Below are positions 1 to 9,167 of a stretch of DNA of 53,338 nucleotides, one piece after another; within the stretch, counting starts at the first letter, position 1; each line of letters begins with the position of its first letter. The translations under genes and the position numbers were made by a program. The notes below the pieces were generated by a model. That model worked only from the letters and a program-made list of their open reading frames with translations. It ran no database searches and was not told where the DNA came from. The stretch comes from Phenylobacterium aquaticum (lineage in GTDB: Bacteria > Pseudomonadota > Alphaproteobacteria > Caulobacterales > Caulobacteraceae). The stretch lies in the NCBI RefSeq assembly GCF_022695515.1, contig NZ_JALDPT010000037.1, positions 1-53,338 of the forward strand, in the 5' to 3' direction.

Positions 1-475
1 GCCCCGACGGCGACCCCAACGGCCCCCTGACCCCGCCCCAGCCGGGCCAGCCCGGCGCCCTGCCGGACGACCGCACCCCGATCTCCGAGACCCCGGCCGG
101 CCGAAGAGCCCGCAGGCCGCCGCCACCCTGGTGGAGACCTATTTCAGCCTGATCGAACAGGGCAAGTACGCCGAGGCGCGCAAGCTGTGGGGCGCCGACG
201 GCGAGGGCAGCGGCATGACCGAGGCCGCCTTCGCCGCCCAGTTCGCCCCCTATCAGAGCTATCACGCCCTGGTCGGCAAGCCGGGCGACCCGGAGGGCGG
301 AGCGGGCTCCATCTATGTGCAGGTGCAGGTCCAGGCCTATGGCCGGCTGAAGACCGGCCCGCAATTCAACCTGCTGGGCCCCGTGACCCTGCGCCGGGTC
401 AATGACGTGCCGGGCGCCACACCCGACCAGCTGAAATGGCACATCAGCCAGGTGGAGCTGAAGCCCGCGCCCTGA
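1..475 (+). CDS. Partial hypothetical protein, apparently frameshifted
   Basis: Only the 3' part of this gene lies in the window. Its last 114 residues run from a GTG at 131 and contain a helical start (ETYFSLIEQGKYAEARKLW) and alternating strand-like segments, resembling an NTF2-like small domain; that fold is an inference. The first ~95 bases read best in a different frame, giving a Pro/Gly/Asp-rich linker (PDGDPNGPLTPPQPGQPG). That frame joins the downstream frame if one base is added in the GGCCGGCC run around 92-105. I therefore read this as one gene with a one-base deletion rather than a gene starting at 131. Function is unknown. Confidence 0.5.
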   Translation, partial: PRRRPQRPPDPAPAGPARRPAGRPHPDLRDPGRPKSPQAAATLVETYFSLIEQGKYAEARKLWGADGEGSGMTEAAFAAQFAPYQSYHALVGKPGDPEGGAGSIYVQVQVQAYGRLKTGPQFNLLGPVTLRRVNDVPGATPDQLKWHISQVELKPAP

Positions 476-540
476 AGGATGTCACAGGTCGGGCGGTGAG
501 CACGTCCTTGTCGCGAACCCACGTGACAAGGACACCCGCC

Positions 541-996
541 ATGACCACCCGCATCAACGCCTATCAGGTCGCGCCCCAGGCCCTGGAGCCGATGATGGCG
601 CTGGAGGCGCAGATCGCCGCCTCCGGCCTGGAGACCAGCCTGATCGAGCTGGTGAAGTTTCGCGCCTCGCAGATCAACGGCTGCGCCTTCTGCCTGCACA
701 TGCACAGCCGCGACGCCCGCGCGGCCGGGGAGCGGGAGGAGCGGCTGCACCTGATCGCCGCCTGGCGGGAGAGCAGCTACTACACGGCCCGCGAACAGGC
801 GGCGCTCGGCTGGACCGAGGCCCTGACCCTGGTCGCCCAGACCGCCGCGCCGGACGAGGCCTATCTGCCGCTGAAGGCGGAATTTACGGACGAGGAAATC
901 GTCCATCTGACCCTGTTGATCACCACCATCAACGCCTGGAACCGCCTGGCCGTCGGCTTGCGGTTCGCGCACCCGAAGGCGTGGAAGGCGGCGTAG
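541..996 (+). CDS. Carboxymuconolactone decarboxylase / AhpD-family protein
   Basis: The 151-residue protein has the all-helical AhpD-like core with the redox motif C48-A-F-C51 followed by H55 (NGCAFCLHMHSRD), the CxxCxxxH signature of peroxidase-type members. Proteins of this family act as alkylhydroperoxidase partners or hydroperoxide reductases in the cytoplasm. The start at 541 is preceded by an AAGGA-type ribosome site. The gene stands alone between a broken gene and a convergent lipoprotein gene, so its partner reductase cannot be named from context. The exact substrate is unknown. Confidence 0.85.
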   Translation: MTTRINAYQVAPQALEPMMALEAQIAASGLETSLIELVKFRASQINGCAFCLHMHSRDARAAGEREERLHLIAAWRESSYYTAREQAALGWTEALTLVAQTAAPDEAYLPLKAEFTDEEIVHLTLLITTINAWNRLAVGLRFAHPKAWKAA

Positions 997-1003
997 GCGC
1001 GCC

Positions 1004-1381
1004 TCAGTCCACGCACAGCCCGCGCAGATAGCGGCCGTGCTCGACCTCGGCGAAACAGCCGCAGGGGTTGGAGGTCGCCTGGCACTGGCCGGTGACCGGG
1101 GTCTCGGGATCGGCGGGGCGCTCGCCCTGATAGAGGCAGCGTCCCTGGCAGTCGGTCTTGTCGCGGCAGGTCTTGCCGGCGTCGCGATAGGGGACGACGC
1201 AGACCGGAACGCCGCGCATGCAGACCGGCTGGATCCGTCCGCCCCCGGCGGCGCAAGCCTTGGCGTCCGGACCCTGGGCTGCGGGAACGGGCTGGGGGGC
1301 GGCCGGGGAGGGCGTCGGCGCGCAGGCGGCGAGCATCGCGGAGGCCAGTAGGGCGAGACCGAGGCGCAGGGCGTTTCGCAT
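1004..1381 (-). CDS. Cysteine-rich lipoprotein of unknown function
   Basis: A start at 1381 is preferred because AAGGAT sits just upstream and the protein then begins with a typical lipoprotein signal (MRNALRLGLALLASAMLAAC, lipid-attachment Cys 20). The mature part, about 105 residues, carries many cysteines in short motifs (VCMRGVPVCV, TCRDKTDCQGRCLYQG, NPCGCF, LCVD), suggesting a small disulfide-bonded extracytoplasmic domain. I do not recognise an enzymatic family. It converges with the AhpD-like gene, with only 7 bases between stops. Confidence 0.75.
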   Translation of the reverse strand: MRNALRLGLALLASAMLAACAPTPSPAAPQPVPAAQGPDAKACAAGGGRIQPVCMRGVPVCVVPYRDAGKTCRDKTDCQGRCLYQGERPADPETPVTGQCQATSNPCGCFAEVEHGRYLRGLCVD

Positions 1382-1470
1382 GGGGATCCTTGGGGGTGGC
1401 GCCTTGAGGCCGGTTGTGTTCGCAGCCACATCATCACCCAGGGTCAGCGCGTGGCAATGGGAGTCGAAGC

Positions 1471-2739
1471 ATGGGCGAACAGATCTGGCTGGCGGCGGGG
1501 GTGCGGTCGCCCTTCGCCAAGGTGGACGGACCCCTGGCGGGCCTCGACGCCATCGGGCTGTCGGTCCCCGTCGTCCAGGCGATGGTCCAGCGGGCCCAGG
1601 GCAAGCCGGACCTGCTGGTCTGGGGGGCGGTGATCCCCAACCTGACCTGGAGCAACATCGCCCGCGAGGTGGTGCTGGACGCCGGTCTCGACCCGACCAT
1701 TCCGGCCTATGGGACGGTGATGGCCTGCTCGACCAGCATGGCCGGGGCGTTCCAGGCGGCGGGGCTGTTGGACGGACGGGGGCGCGACCTCGCCCTGGTC
1801 GGCGGCGCCGAGAGCATGAGCCAGGTGCAGATCGGCCTGTCCCAGAAGCTGTCCAACCGCTTCCGCGCCGTGCAGCAGGCGAAGACCGGCGGCGATCGGC
1901 TGAAGGCCCTGGGCCGGATCCGACCCGCCGACATCGGCCTGTTCATCCCGAGCGTGGTCAACCGCACCACCGGCATGAGCATGGGCGAGCACACCGAGAT
2001 CACGGCCAAGCAGTGGGGCATCGGCCGGCAGGACCAGGACGCCGTGGCGCTGGCCAGCCACCAGAGCGCGGTCGCAGCCTGGGCGGCCGGGTTTTTCAAG
2101 GATCTGGTGATCCCGGTGGCGGGGATGGAGCGCGACAACATTCCGCGCGCCGACACCTCGCTGGAGCGGCTGGCCCGGCTGAAGCCGGCCTTCGATCGGA
2201 CCAGCGGCCAGGGCAGCCTGACGGCGGGCAATTCCTCGCCGCTGACCGATGGCGCCGCGGCCCTGTGGGCGGCGACCGAGGCGGGGCTGAAGCGGCTGCC
2301 GGCGGCGACGCCCCGGGTGAAGCTGGTCGATTTCGAGATCACCTCCATCGACCTGCGGAACGAGGGGCTGTTGATGGCGCCGGCCTATGGGGTTCCGCGG
2401 CTGCTGGCGCGCAACGGCCTGGCCTATGCCGACATCGGGCTTTGGGAGATCCATGAGGCCTTCGCGGCCCAGCTCCTGTTCCACATCAAGGCCTGGGAGG
2501 ACCGGGGCTTTGTCCGCGACAAGGCGGGCGTGTCGGTCGATCTGGGCGACTTCCCTCGCGAGCGGGTCAATCCGACCGGGGGCAGCGTGGCGCTCGGCCA
2601 TCCGTTCGGGGCGACCGGCGCCCGGATCCTGTCCCAGGCGATCCAGGAGCTGGCGGGCCGCGGCAAGGGCGAACGGGCCATCGTCTCGATCTGCGCCGAC
2701 GGGGGCCAGGGCACCATGGCCCTGCTGGAGGCGGCCTAG
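1471..2739 (+). CDS. Thiolase-family acetyl-CoA acyltransferase
   Basis: A 422-residue thiolase. It has the acyl-accepting Cys 86 (GTVMACSTSMAG), the GHPFGATGAR histidine loop, and the C-terminal Cys in ICADGGQG, so all three catalytic positions are present. Thiolases cleave 3-ketoacyl-CoA with CoA or run the reverse condensation. The start at 1471 gives the usual MxxxWLAAGVRSPF beginning. It is monocistronic here. Its stop overlaps the stop of the LytTR gene on the other strand in a shared CTAG. Whether it serves degradation or synthesis is not shown by the neighbours. Confidence 0.9.
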   Translation: MGEQIWLAAGVRSPFAKVDGPLAGLDAIGLSVPVVQAMVQRAQGKPDLLVWGAVIPNLTWSNIAREVVLDAGLDPTIPAYGTVMACSTSMAGAFQAAGLLDGRGRDLALVGGAESMSQVQIGLSQKLSNRFRAVQQAKTGGDRLKALGRIRPADIGLFIPSVVNRTTGMSMGEHTEITAKQWGIGRQDQDAVALASHQSAVAAWAAGFFKDLVIPVAGMERDNIPRADTSLERLARLKPAFDRTSGQGSLTAGNSSPLTDGAAALWAATEAGLKRLPAATPRVKLVDFEITSIDLRNEGLLMAPAYGVPRLLARNGLAYADIGLWEIHEAFAAQLLFHIKAWEDRGFVRDKAGVSVDLGDFPRERVNPTGGSVALGHPFGATGARILSQAIQELAGRGKGERAIVSICADGGQGTMALLEAA

Positions 2740-3491
2740 GAGAGCCAGCCCTGGGCGCGCAGGTCGGTGACGCGGTTGCGGGCGACCGGGGCGACGAGGC
2801 CGTTGGTCAGGGTGAGGCTGGCGGCGCGGCCGGCGGGCTTCGCCTCCGTGACGGCGCGGCGCGCCACCCACCAGGAGCGGTGGACCTGCAGGCCCTCGAG
2901 ACCGCCGAGCGCGGCGATCGCCTCGCGCATGGGCATCAGCACCAGCTCCGAGCCCGAGGGCGTGTGGACCCGCACATAGTGGTCCTCCATCTGCAGGCAG
3001 AGCGCCTGGTCGCGCAGGCGGGCGGGCAGGCGGGGATCGTCGGTCGGGCCGGGCGCGGGAGACGGCGGGTCGGTCCTGAGCCGGCCCTCGATCCACAACA
3101 GGCCGGCGACCAGCAGGGCCGAGACGATCAGGGTCTGGCCGTACCAGTCCAGCGGGCCGAGGTCCCGGGTGTATCTGGGCCAGGCGAGGTGGCCGATGAG
3201 GGCCGAGGCGGCGGCCAGCGGGACGGAGGCGATGACGATCCCGGCGGCGACGGAAAACGACCGGGGCAGTCGCCAGCGCGCGCCGAGCGAGACGGCCGCC
3301 GCGAAGCCCAGGCTGTGCAGGACGGTCCCCAGCCAGACCAGGCCGGTCCAATAGGCCATGCGGGCGACGGCGTTGTCGTTGAGGTAGCTGCCGAAGGGAC
3401 CGATCAGGCCGAGCAGCATCCCGGTCGCCGTGGCCAGGGTGAGCCGCCGCGCCCATAGGGCCGGATCGCCGATCAGGTCGCGAAAGCGCAT
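2736..3491 (-). CDS. Membrane-bound LytTR-family transcriptional regulator
   Basis: The 251-residue protein has about four hydrophobic segments in its first 160 residues, then a LytTR DNA-binding domain near residues 165-245 (YVRVHTPSGSELVLMPMREA, and the QVHRSWWVARRAV stretch typical of the family). It has no receiver domain, so it is a membrane-anchored one-component type, common in Caulobacterales. The start at 3491 follows AAGGG. It is divergent from the N-acyltransferase gene, which is a possible target. The signal it senses is unknown. Confidence 0.85.
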   Translation of the reverse strand: MRFRDLIGDPALWARRLTLATATGMLLGLIGPFGSYLNDNAVARMAYWTGLVWLGTVLHSLGFAAAVSLGARWRLPRSFSVAAGIVIASVPLAAASALIGHLAWPRYTRDLGPLDWYGQTLIVSALLVAGLLWIEGRLRTDPPSPAPGPTDDPRLPARLRDQALCLQMEDHYVRVHTPSGSELVLMPMREAIAALGGLEGLQVHRSWWVARRAVTEAKPAGRAASLTLTNGLVAPVARNRVTDLRAQGWLS

Positions 3492-3634
3492 GCCCGCCCT
3501 TATGCCGTCGCCGCCCCCGCCTCGCAACGCGCCCGCTCGCCCGCCGCCGAACCCGTTCGCCCATTGGCGAAGATCAGCTCGCGGCCAGGGGTTCTGGCGG
3601 GCAGGTCGAGGTCTCGATGATGTCGGAGGACCTG

Positions 3635-5137
3635 ATGACGACCGTGACCCTGGACACCCGCCGCGCCGAGACCGGCGGCCTGCCGCTGGGGGCGGCGCTG
3701 GCGCTCGCCGCCCTGTCCGGCGGCCTGCTGGCCCTGAGCTACAGTCTGAACCCCCTATGGCCGGCGGCGTGGCTGGCGCCCGCCCCGGTGCTGGCGGCGG
3801 CGGTCGCCGGACCGCGCGGACGCACCTGGCTGCTGGGGGCGGTGATGGGGCTGATCGGCGGGGTGACGACGCTCAGCTATTACCTGTCGGTTCCGGGGCC
3901 CGTGGCGACGGCGATCATCATGCTGCTGCATGTCCTGCTGTGGGGCGGAGCGGTGAGGTTCGCGGCTTCGATGACGCGGCGGCTGCCCCTGGCGGTGGCG
4001 GTCTTCGCCCTGCCGGCCCTGCTGGCCGGGGCCGAGACCCTGGTCCTGGCGATGTCGCCGCACGGCAGCGCCGGCAGCCTGGCCTACAGCCAGATGGACG
4101 CCTTGCCGGCGATCCAGGTCGCGGCGTTCGGCGGGATTCCGGCCGTCGTGTTCCTGGTGCTGACGCCGGGCGCCTGGCTGGGACTGGCGGCCGGGCGGCT
4201 GATGGGGGCGGAACTCTCCTGGCGCGGGTTGATCGCGGCCGGAGCGGTGGTGGTGGCGGTGACTGGCGCGGCCCTGGGGTATGGCGTCTGGCGGCTGGGC
4301 CAGGCGGAGACGGGTCCGCGCCTGGCGGTGGCGATGCTGGCCACCGACCATTTCGCTCGCGAGCCGGAGGACTGGGGCACGGTCTGGGCGGTCTATGGCC
4401 CCGCCGCGGAGCGCGCGGCGCCGGCGGGCGGGATCCTGGTCCTGCCGGAGAAGATCGCCCTGCTGTCGACCGCGCAGGCCCAGGTGGCGGCCGGACAGGT
4501 CGCCGACCTGGCGCGGCGCAGGGGCGCGACCGTGCTGGTCGGGCTGGAGGTGCGTGACGGCGCGGGGCGCTATCGCAATCAGGCGGTGCTGGCCCAGCCG
4601 GACGGCCGGGTCACGCTCTATGACAAGCAGCACCCGGTGCCGGGCCTGGAGGCCCGCGACATTCCGGGGCGCAGCGATCTGGTCGTGCCCTCGTCGGCCG
4701 GACGGGTCGGGGTGGCGATCTGCAAGGACATGCACTTTCCCGACCTGGGGCGCGGCTATGGCGGCCGGGGCGCGGGCCTGATGCTGGTCCCGGCCTGGGA
4801 CTTCGTCCGCGACGCCTGGCTGAGCGACCGGCTGACGGCATTGCGCGGGGTGGAGAGCGGCTATGCGATCGTCCGCGCCACGCGGGAAGGGATCTCCAGC
4901 CTCAGCGACAGCCGCGGCCGAATCCTGGCCGAGGGCATGAGCGGGCCGGGCATGACGTTGGTGACGGGGATGGCGCCGACCGCGCGGACGCCGGCGGTCT
5001 ATGGGCGCGTGGGGGACCTGTTCGGCTGGCTGTGCCTGGCGGGGTGCGCGGGGGTTATGGCCCTCTCCCCGCGTGCGGGGAGAGGGAGCAGGTCAGCGCC
5101 CCTCAGGGCGCCTTCACCACGGCGCCGCCCTTCATGA
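3635..5137 (+). CDS. Apolipoprotein N-acyltransferase-like / nitrilase-superfamily membrane protein
   Basis: The 500-residue protein has about six membrane segments in residues 15-225, then a carbon-nitrogen hydrolase domain carrying a complete Glu-Lys-Cys triad: E272 (LVLPEKIAL), K331 (YDKQHPVPG) and C363 (VAICKDMHFP). This is the Lnt architecture, which transfers an acyl chain to the N-terminal Cys of lipoproteins in the inner membrane. The divergence and context suggest a paralogue rather than the housekeeping Lnt. The ATG at 3635 follows GGAGG with ideal spacing; an upstream ATG at 3617 is less likely. The 3' end contains a palindromic repeat and overlaps the opposite amidohydrolase gene. 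Confidence 0.8.
   Translation: MTTVTLDTRRAETGGLPLGAALALAALSGGLLALSYSLNPLWPAAWLAPAPVLAAAVAGPRGRTWLLGAVMGLIGGVTTLSYYLSVPGPVATAIIMLLHVLLWGGAVRFAASMTRRLPLAVAVFALPALLAGAETLVLAMSPHGSAGSLAYSQMDALPAIQVAAFGGIPAVVFLVLTPGAWLGLAAGRLMGAELSWRGLIAAGAVVVAVTGAALGYGVWRLGQAETGPRLAVAMLATDHFAREPEDWGTVWAVYGPAAERAAPAGGILVLPEKIALLSTAQAQVAAGQVADLARRRGATVLVGLEVRDGAGRYRNQAVLAQPDGRVTLYDKQHPVPGLEARDIPGRSDLVVPSSAGRVGVAICKDMHFPDLGRGYGGRGAGLMLVPAWDFVRDAWLSDRLTALRGVESGYAIVRATREGISSLSDSRGRILAEGMSGPGMTLVTGMAPTARTPAVYGRVGDLFGWLCLAGCAGVMALSPRAGRGSRSAPLRAPSPRRRPS
5061..5086. repeat. Extragenic-type palindrome inside the 3' end of a CDS
   Basis: A perfect 12-bp stem (CCCTCTCCCCGC / GCGGGGAGAGGG) with a 2-base loop. Close relatives occur at 10286-10312 and 15081-15107. 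It lies within the last codons of the N-acyltransferase-like gene and just before the stop of the convergent amidohydrolase gene, where it could end transcription from either side. Confidence 0.8.
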
Positions 5138-6371
5138 CGAAGACCACATGGCGGACGGCGGAGATGTCGGCGGTGGGGTCGCCGGTCACGGCGATGAGGT
5201 CGGCGGTGAGGCCTGGCTGGACGCGGCCGAGGTCGGCGCGGCCGAGCACCTTGGCGTCGGTGGCGGTGGCGGCGATCAGGGCCTCGACCGGGGTCATGCC
5301 GTCCTTGACCAGCCATTCCAGCTCGCGGCCGTTGTCGCCGTGGCGGAAGACGCCGACGTCGGAGCCGTTGGCGACGATCACCTCCAGCTTGCGGGCCAGG
5401 CGGAAGGCGCGCTCGGCATTGACCATGGCCGGGGTGGGCGGGGTCACCCCGGCGACATAGTGGGCGAAATAGGTCGAGGTGGATTCGGTGGCCGTGAGCG
5501 TCGGCACATAGGCGATCCCCTTGGCGGCCATCAGCTTGAAGGTGGCCTCCGAGCCGCCATAGCCGTGCTCGATCGAATCCACGCCGGCGACCGCGGATCG
5601 GCGCATGCCTTCGTCGGTGGAGGCGTGGACGGCGACCGGGCGGCCGAGGTCGTGGGCGGTGGCGACCAGGGCGTCGAGCTCGGCCTGGCTGAAGGTCGGG
5701 CGGGTCGAGCCGTCGGGACCGACGCGATAGTCGGCATAGACCTTGATCCAGTCGGCGCCGGCGGCGGCCTGGCGGCGGACGACCTTGACGATCTCGTCGA
5801 CGCCGGAGGCCTCCTCGGCGCCCTGGGGCAGGTCCTGTTCCGCATAGGCCTTGCGGGCCGGGCCATAGGCGCCCTGGGCGACAATGGCGCGGGTGACGAC
5901 ATAGAGGCGCGGGCCGGGGACGATCCCGTCGTCGATGGCGCGCTTCAGGCCGACATCGGCGTCGCCGGCCCCCTCGGTGCCCAGGTCGCGCAGGGTGGTG
6001 AAGCCGGCCTCCAGCGTCGCGCGGGCCTGGGCCACGGCGCGGGCGGTGCGGTAGGCGAGCGGCTCCTTCAGCACCTGATCGTCCCACAGGGTCTCGTTAT
6101 AGGGGTGCAGGAAGAGGTGGCTGTGCAGGTCGATCAGGCCGGGCAGCAGGGTGGTTCCGGGCAGGGCGACGACGCGGGCGCCGGCCGGGGCGGCGAGGTC
6201 GGGCCCCACCGCCTTGATCGTCGTCCCCTCGACCAGCACCGACCAGCCGGGATGGGCGACCTGGTCGGCGGCCGTGAACACCCGGTCGGGCTTGAGCAGC
6301 AGGGTCTCGGCATGGGCGGCGCCGGCGAGCGAGGCGGCGGCGAGGACGGCGGCGAACAGGCGGCGGGACAA
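5103..6371 (-). CDS. Secreted metal-dependent amidohydrolase (imidazolonepropionase/prolidase-like)
   Basis: The 422-residue protein has a signal peptide (about residues 1-21, ending AGAAHA) and an amidohydrolase TIM barrel. Metal ligands are visible: H83/H85 in DLHSHLFLH, a candidate carbamylated Lys in WIKVYADYR, His in VAVHAST, His in IEHGYG and Asp in NGSDVGVF. Such periplasmic enzymes commonly hydrolyse Xaa-Pro or acylated amino-acid bonds; the substrate here is unknown. I chose the TTG at 6371 because GGAG lies 7 bases upstream and it gives a clean signal peptide. A farther ATG at 6431 would add 20 unlikely residues. Confidence 0.85.
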   Translation of the reverse strand: MSRRLFAAVLAAASLAGAAHAETLLLKPDRVFTAADQVAHPGWSVLVEGTTIKAVGPDLAAPAGARVVALPGTTLLPGLIDLHSHLFLHPYNETLWDDQVLKEPLAYRTARAVAQARATLEAGFTTLRDLGTEGAGDADVGLKRAIDDGIVPGPRLYVVTRAIVAQGAYGPARKAYAEQDLPQGAEEASGVDEIVKVVRRQAAAGADWIKVYADYRVGPDGSTRPTFSQAELDALVATAHDLGRPVAVHASTDEGMRRSAVAGVDSIEHGYGGSEATFKLMAAKGIAYVPTLTATESTSTYFAHYVAGVTPPTPAMVNAERAFRLARKLEVIVANGSDVGVFRHGDNGRELEWLVKDGMTPVEALIAATATDAKVLGRADLGRVQPGLTADLIAVTGDPTADISAVRHVVFVMKGGAVVKAP

Positions 6372-6618
6372 GGCGGGCTCCGGATCAGGTTTGGGGCGAC
6401 GATAGCCAGGGCCCGAGCGGCCGTCGCGCAAGATCGCGGTCGGCCGCCGCGTTTCCCGTGGGCTGCGTCGGGAAATCGCGAAAAATCAACAAGCTAGACC
6501 ATGGCGCGGCGGCGGAATTCGCTTTCGCTTTGCCGCGCCAGGCCCTAGGGGCAGTCAGGGGCCGCGTTGGTCGATCGGAGCCGTCCGCCGACGGACGTCG
6601 AGCTGGGAGTAGGGTGAG

Positions 6619-7701
6619 ATGGTCTCCGAGGAATCCCGCGAGGGGGTCGAGCGTCTGATGGAGACGCCCGATCTGGCCTCGGCCCTGGAAAGCGATCTCT
6701 TCAAGCAGTTCCTCGATCAAGCGCCCGTCGCCGTCGCGGTCGCCGAACTGAACCCCTCGGAACGCATCGTCTACGCCAATGAGGCCTTCCTGCGCCTGAT
6801 CGGCCAGGAGCTGGACTCCATTCTGGGCGGCCGCTGGGAGGGCCTGCCGGGCACGGCCACGGCCGCGCGGGACGCCCGCACCCTGGCCGAGGCGGTGGGC
6901 GGGGAGCGTGACTTTGTGGGCTCGTTCACGATCCCGCGCTCGGAGACCAACATTGTCGTCGACGCCTGGTCCAATGTGATCGAGGACGACGCCGCGCGCG
7001 CGGTGTTCCGCCTGGTCGCCCTGGTCGAGACCACCGGCCGGGACGGCGCGGTGCTGGACGAGCTGCAGGAGCTGGCGCGGGTCAAGGACCTGCAGCTGCA
7101 GGAGCTGCAGCACCGGGTGAAGAACAATCTGCAGATGATCACCGCCCTGATCCGCCTGGAGTCCAAGGGGCTGAGCGACCGGTCGCTGGGCGATGGGTTC
7201 GACCGGCTGGCGGGCCGGGTCGAGGCGCTGGGCCTGCTCTATCACGCGCTTACCGACACCGGCCTGGACGGGGCGGTCGACCTGGGGGTCTATCTGAGCG
7301 AGATCGCCTCGGCGGTGATGCGGGCCCATGCGGTCGAGGGCATCCACCTGAACCTGCAGGTCGACACCTGGCTGGTCACCCTGGATGTCGCCATGCCGGT
7401 CGGGCTGGTGGTCAATGAGCTGCTGACCAACAGCCTGAAGCACGCCTTCAAGGGCCGGGACGGCGGGACCATCACCCTGCACAGCCTGAACGCCCCGGAG
7501 GGATGCCAGGTGATCGTGGCTGATGACGGGATCGGCCTGGCGCCCGGCGACGCCTGGCCGAGGCCGGGCAAGCTCTCGGCCCTGATCGTCCGCTCGCTGC
7601 TGCAGAACGCCCGGGCGAGCATCGACGTCCAGTCGGCGCCCGGAGCGGGCGTGCAGGTGACCATGTCGTTCCGCAACGAGGACGCCGCGCCCTCCGTCTA
7701 G
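6619..7701 (+). CDS. PAS-domain sensor histidine kinase, HisKA_2 (HWE-related) class
   Basis: The 360-residue soluble protein has an N-terminal PAS domain (about 30-140, with IVYANEAFLRLIGQ) and a HisKA_2 dimerisation domain with phospho-accepting H165 (LQELQHRVKNNLQMI). An ATPase domain follows, with an N-box (VVNELLTNSLKHAF) and a G-box (DDGIGL). It has no membrane segments, so it senses a cytoplasmic cue, as in the LovK/PhyK-type stress-response kinases of alphaproteobacteria. No response regulator is adjacent. The gene converges on the beta-lactamase-like gene through a shared CTAG. Confidence 0.9.
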   Translation: MVSEESREGVERLMETPDLASALESDLFKQFLDQAPVAVAVAELNPSERIVYANEAFLRLIGQELDSILGGRWEGLPGTATAARDARTLAEAVGGERDFVGSFTIPRSETNIVVDAWSNVIEDDAARAVFRLVALVETTGRDGAVLDELQELARVKDLQLQELQHRVKNNLQMITALIRLESKGLSDRSLGDGFDRLAGRVEALGLLYHALTDTGLDGAVDLGVYLSEIASAVMRAHAVEGIHLNLQVDTWLVTLDVAMPVGLVVNELLTNSLKHAFKGRDGGTITLHSLNAPEGCQVIVADDGIGLAPGDAWPRPGKLSALIVRSLLQNARASIDVQSAPGAGVQVTMSFRNEDAAPSV

Positions 7702-9089
7702 GGCTTGGCGCCGATCGACGCGAGGGTCTCGCGGGTCAGGCGGAACAGGCCTTCTATATCGCCGCCGACACTATTGCTCGGGCCCATCTGGACGATGACC
7801 AGACGGTTCGCCGGGCTGACCAGCATGAACTGGCCGAAGCTGCCGCGGGCCATGAAGCTGTCGGCGGGCAGGCCGTTCTCGCGGCGATGATTGACCGCCC
7901 AGCCCTCGCCGCGCTCGGTCCAGAAGCCGGCGCCGTAGCCGATCCGCTCGGAGCCGGGGGTCTGCCGCGCCGAATAATCGACCCAGCCGGCGGGCAGGAT
8001 GCGCTCGCCCCCGACCACCCCGTCCTGGACATAGAGCTGGCCGAGCTTGGCCCAGTCGCGGGCCGGGGCGTAGAGGTGGCTACCACCGAGCGGCGTGCCC
8101 AGGGCGTCGAGCTCCAGCACTGCGCCGGCCATGCCGAGCTTGTCGAACAGCTCCCGGCGCATGAAGGCGTGGACGGCCGCCGCATCGCCGCCGGCCAGAT
8201 CGCGGATGATCCGTGACAGGATCAGGGTCTCGCCGTCGGCATAGGCGAAGCTCTGGCCGGGGACGCCGTCCAGCGGGGCGGCGGCGGAGAAGCCCGCCAT
8301 GTCCCGCTCGGCGAACATGGCGCGGGCGGAGATGTCCACGGCCGAGTTGGTCGAGGCGTTGGACGAGTCCCCCAGCTTCAGGCCCGAGCGCATGCGCAGG
8401 AGGTCGTCGGGCGTGATGACGTGGCGCGGGTCAGAGGCGTCGGCCCATTCGGCCACGGGGGCGGGCTTGGTCATGTCGAGCCGGCCCTGGGCGACCAGCA
8501 CGCCCAGCAGGGCGTTGGTGGCGGACTTGGTCATGGACCAGCCGTGCAGCGGGGTCTCGGGTCCCACGCCGGGAGCGTAGCGCTCGGCGATCACCCGGCC
8601 GTCATGGACGATCACCACGGCCTTGATGTTGCGCCGGATCTTGCCGGGCTCGGCGAAGGCGTGATCCAGGGCGGCGACCAGGGTGGGATCCTGCGGCGTG
8701 ACGATCTGCGGGCCGGCGATGGGGGCCAGCAGGGGCGCGGTGGCCGGGGCGTCGTGCAGAACGACCGGTTCGGGCGGGGCGCCGCGCAGGACCAGACAGC
8801 CGAGCGGGCCGCGATAGATGGCGCGGGCCCGGCTCAATGGCCCCAGCCGGGCGGTCACCTCGCCCGTCTCGCGGTCGACCTTGTGTCGGACCAGGCCGGC
8901 GAAGGGGCCGAGCACGGGGGCGAGCGCCTCCCGGTAGGTCTGGTCGGGGTCCTGGCCAGAGATGAAGGTCGCCGAGCAGAGCTGGTGGCTCACCAGGCCG
9001 GTGGCGACGTCCGGGGCATGGCTGAGGCCGGCGCAGGCCGAGAGCGGCAGGGCGGCGGCGAGGAGAAGGGCGGCGGGGATCGGGCGCAT
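7698..9089 (-). CDS. Serine hydrolase lipoprotein, class C beta-lactamase family
   Basis: The 463-residue lipoprotein has a signal ending LPLSAC (lipid Cys 19), then about 110 residues of unassigned sequence, then a beta-lactamase-fold esterase/transpeptidase domain. The domain has the nucleophile motif S185-M-T-K188, a YADG motif in the position of the usual YxN, and ARGSFGQ near the third active-site strand. Members are more often esterases or D-aminopeptidases than antibiotic-resistance enzymes, so resistance should not be assumed. It is 78 bases downstream of the membrane AraC gene on the same strand and may be its target or operon partner. Confidence 0.85.
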   Translation of the reverse strand: MRPIPAALLLAAALPLSACAGLSHAPDVATGLVSHQLCSATFISGQDPDQTYREALAPVLGPFAGLVRHKVDRETGEVTARLGPLSRARAIYRGPLGCLVLRGAPPEPVVLHDAPATAPLLAPIAGPQIVTPQDPTLVAALDHAFAEPGKIRRNIKAVVIVHDGRVIAERYAPGVGPETPLHGWSMTKSATNALLGVLVAQGRLDMTKPAPVAEWADASDPRHVITPDDLLRMRSGLKLGDSSNASTNSAVDISARAMFAERDMAGFSAAAPLDGVPGQSFAYADGETLILSRIIRDLAGGDAAAVHAFMRRELFDKLGMAGAVLELDALGTPLGGSHLYAPARDWAKLGQLYVQDGVVGGERILPAGWVDYSARQTPGSERIGYGAGFWTERGEGWAVNHRRENGLPADSFMARGSFGQFMLVSPANRLVIVQMGPSNSVGGDIEGLFRLTRETLASIGAKP

Positions 9090-9167
9090 TCGAGGCTCCA
9101 GGGCGAAGTGTCGCCGGGAGCTGTCGGACGGGGGCGGCGCAGGCGTCGCGCCGAATTCGAACTCGGC

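Noticed and set aside
1444..3564. A very long antisense open frame across the thiolase and LytTR genes
   Set aside because: It is rich in Arg, Gly and Pro, has no family pattern and no ribosome site. GC-rich coding DNA makes such long shadows.
7698..9089. Antibiotic-resistance beta-lactamase
   Set aside because: It has the SxxK motif but a lipoprotein signal, a long N-terminal region and a YADG in place of YxN, which fits the esterase/peptidase branch better.
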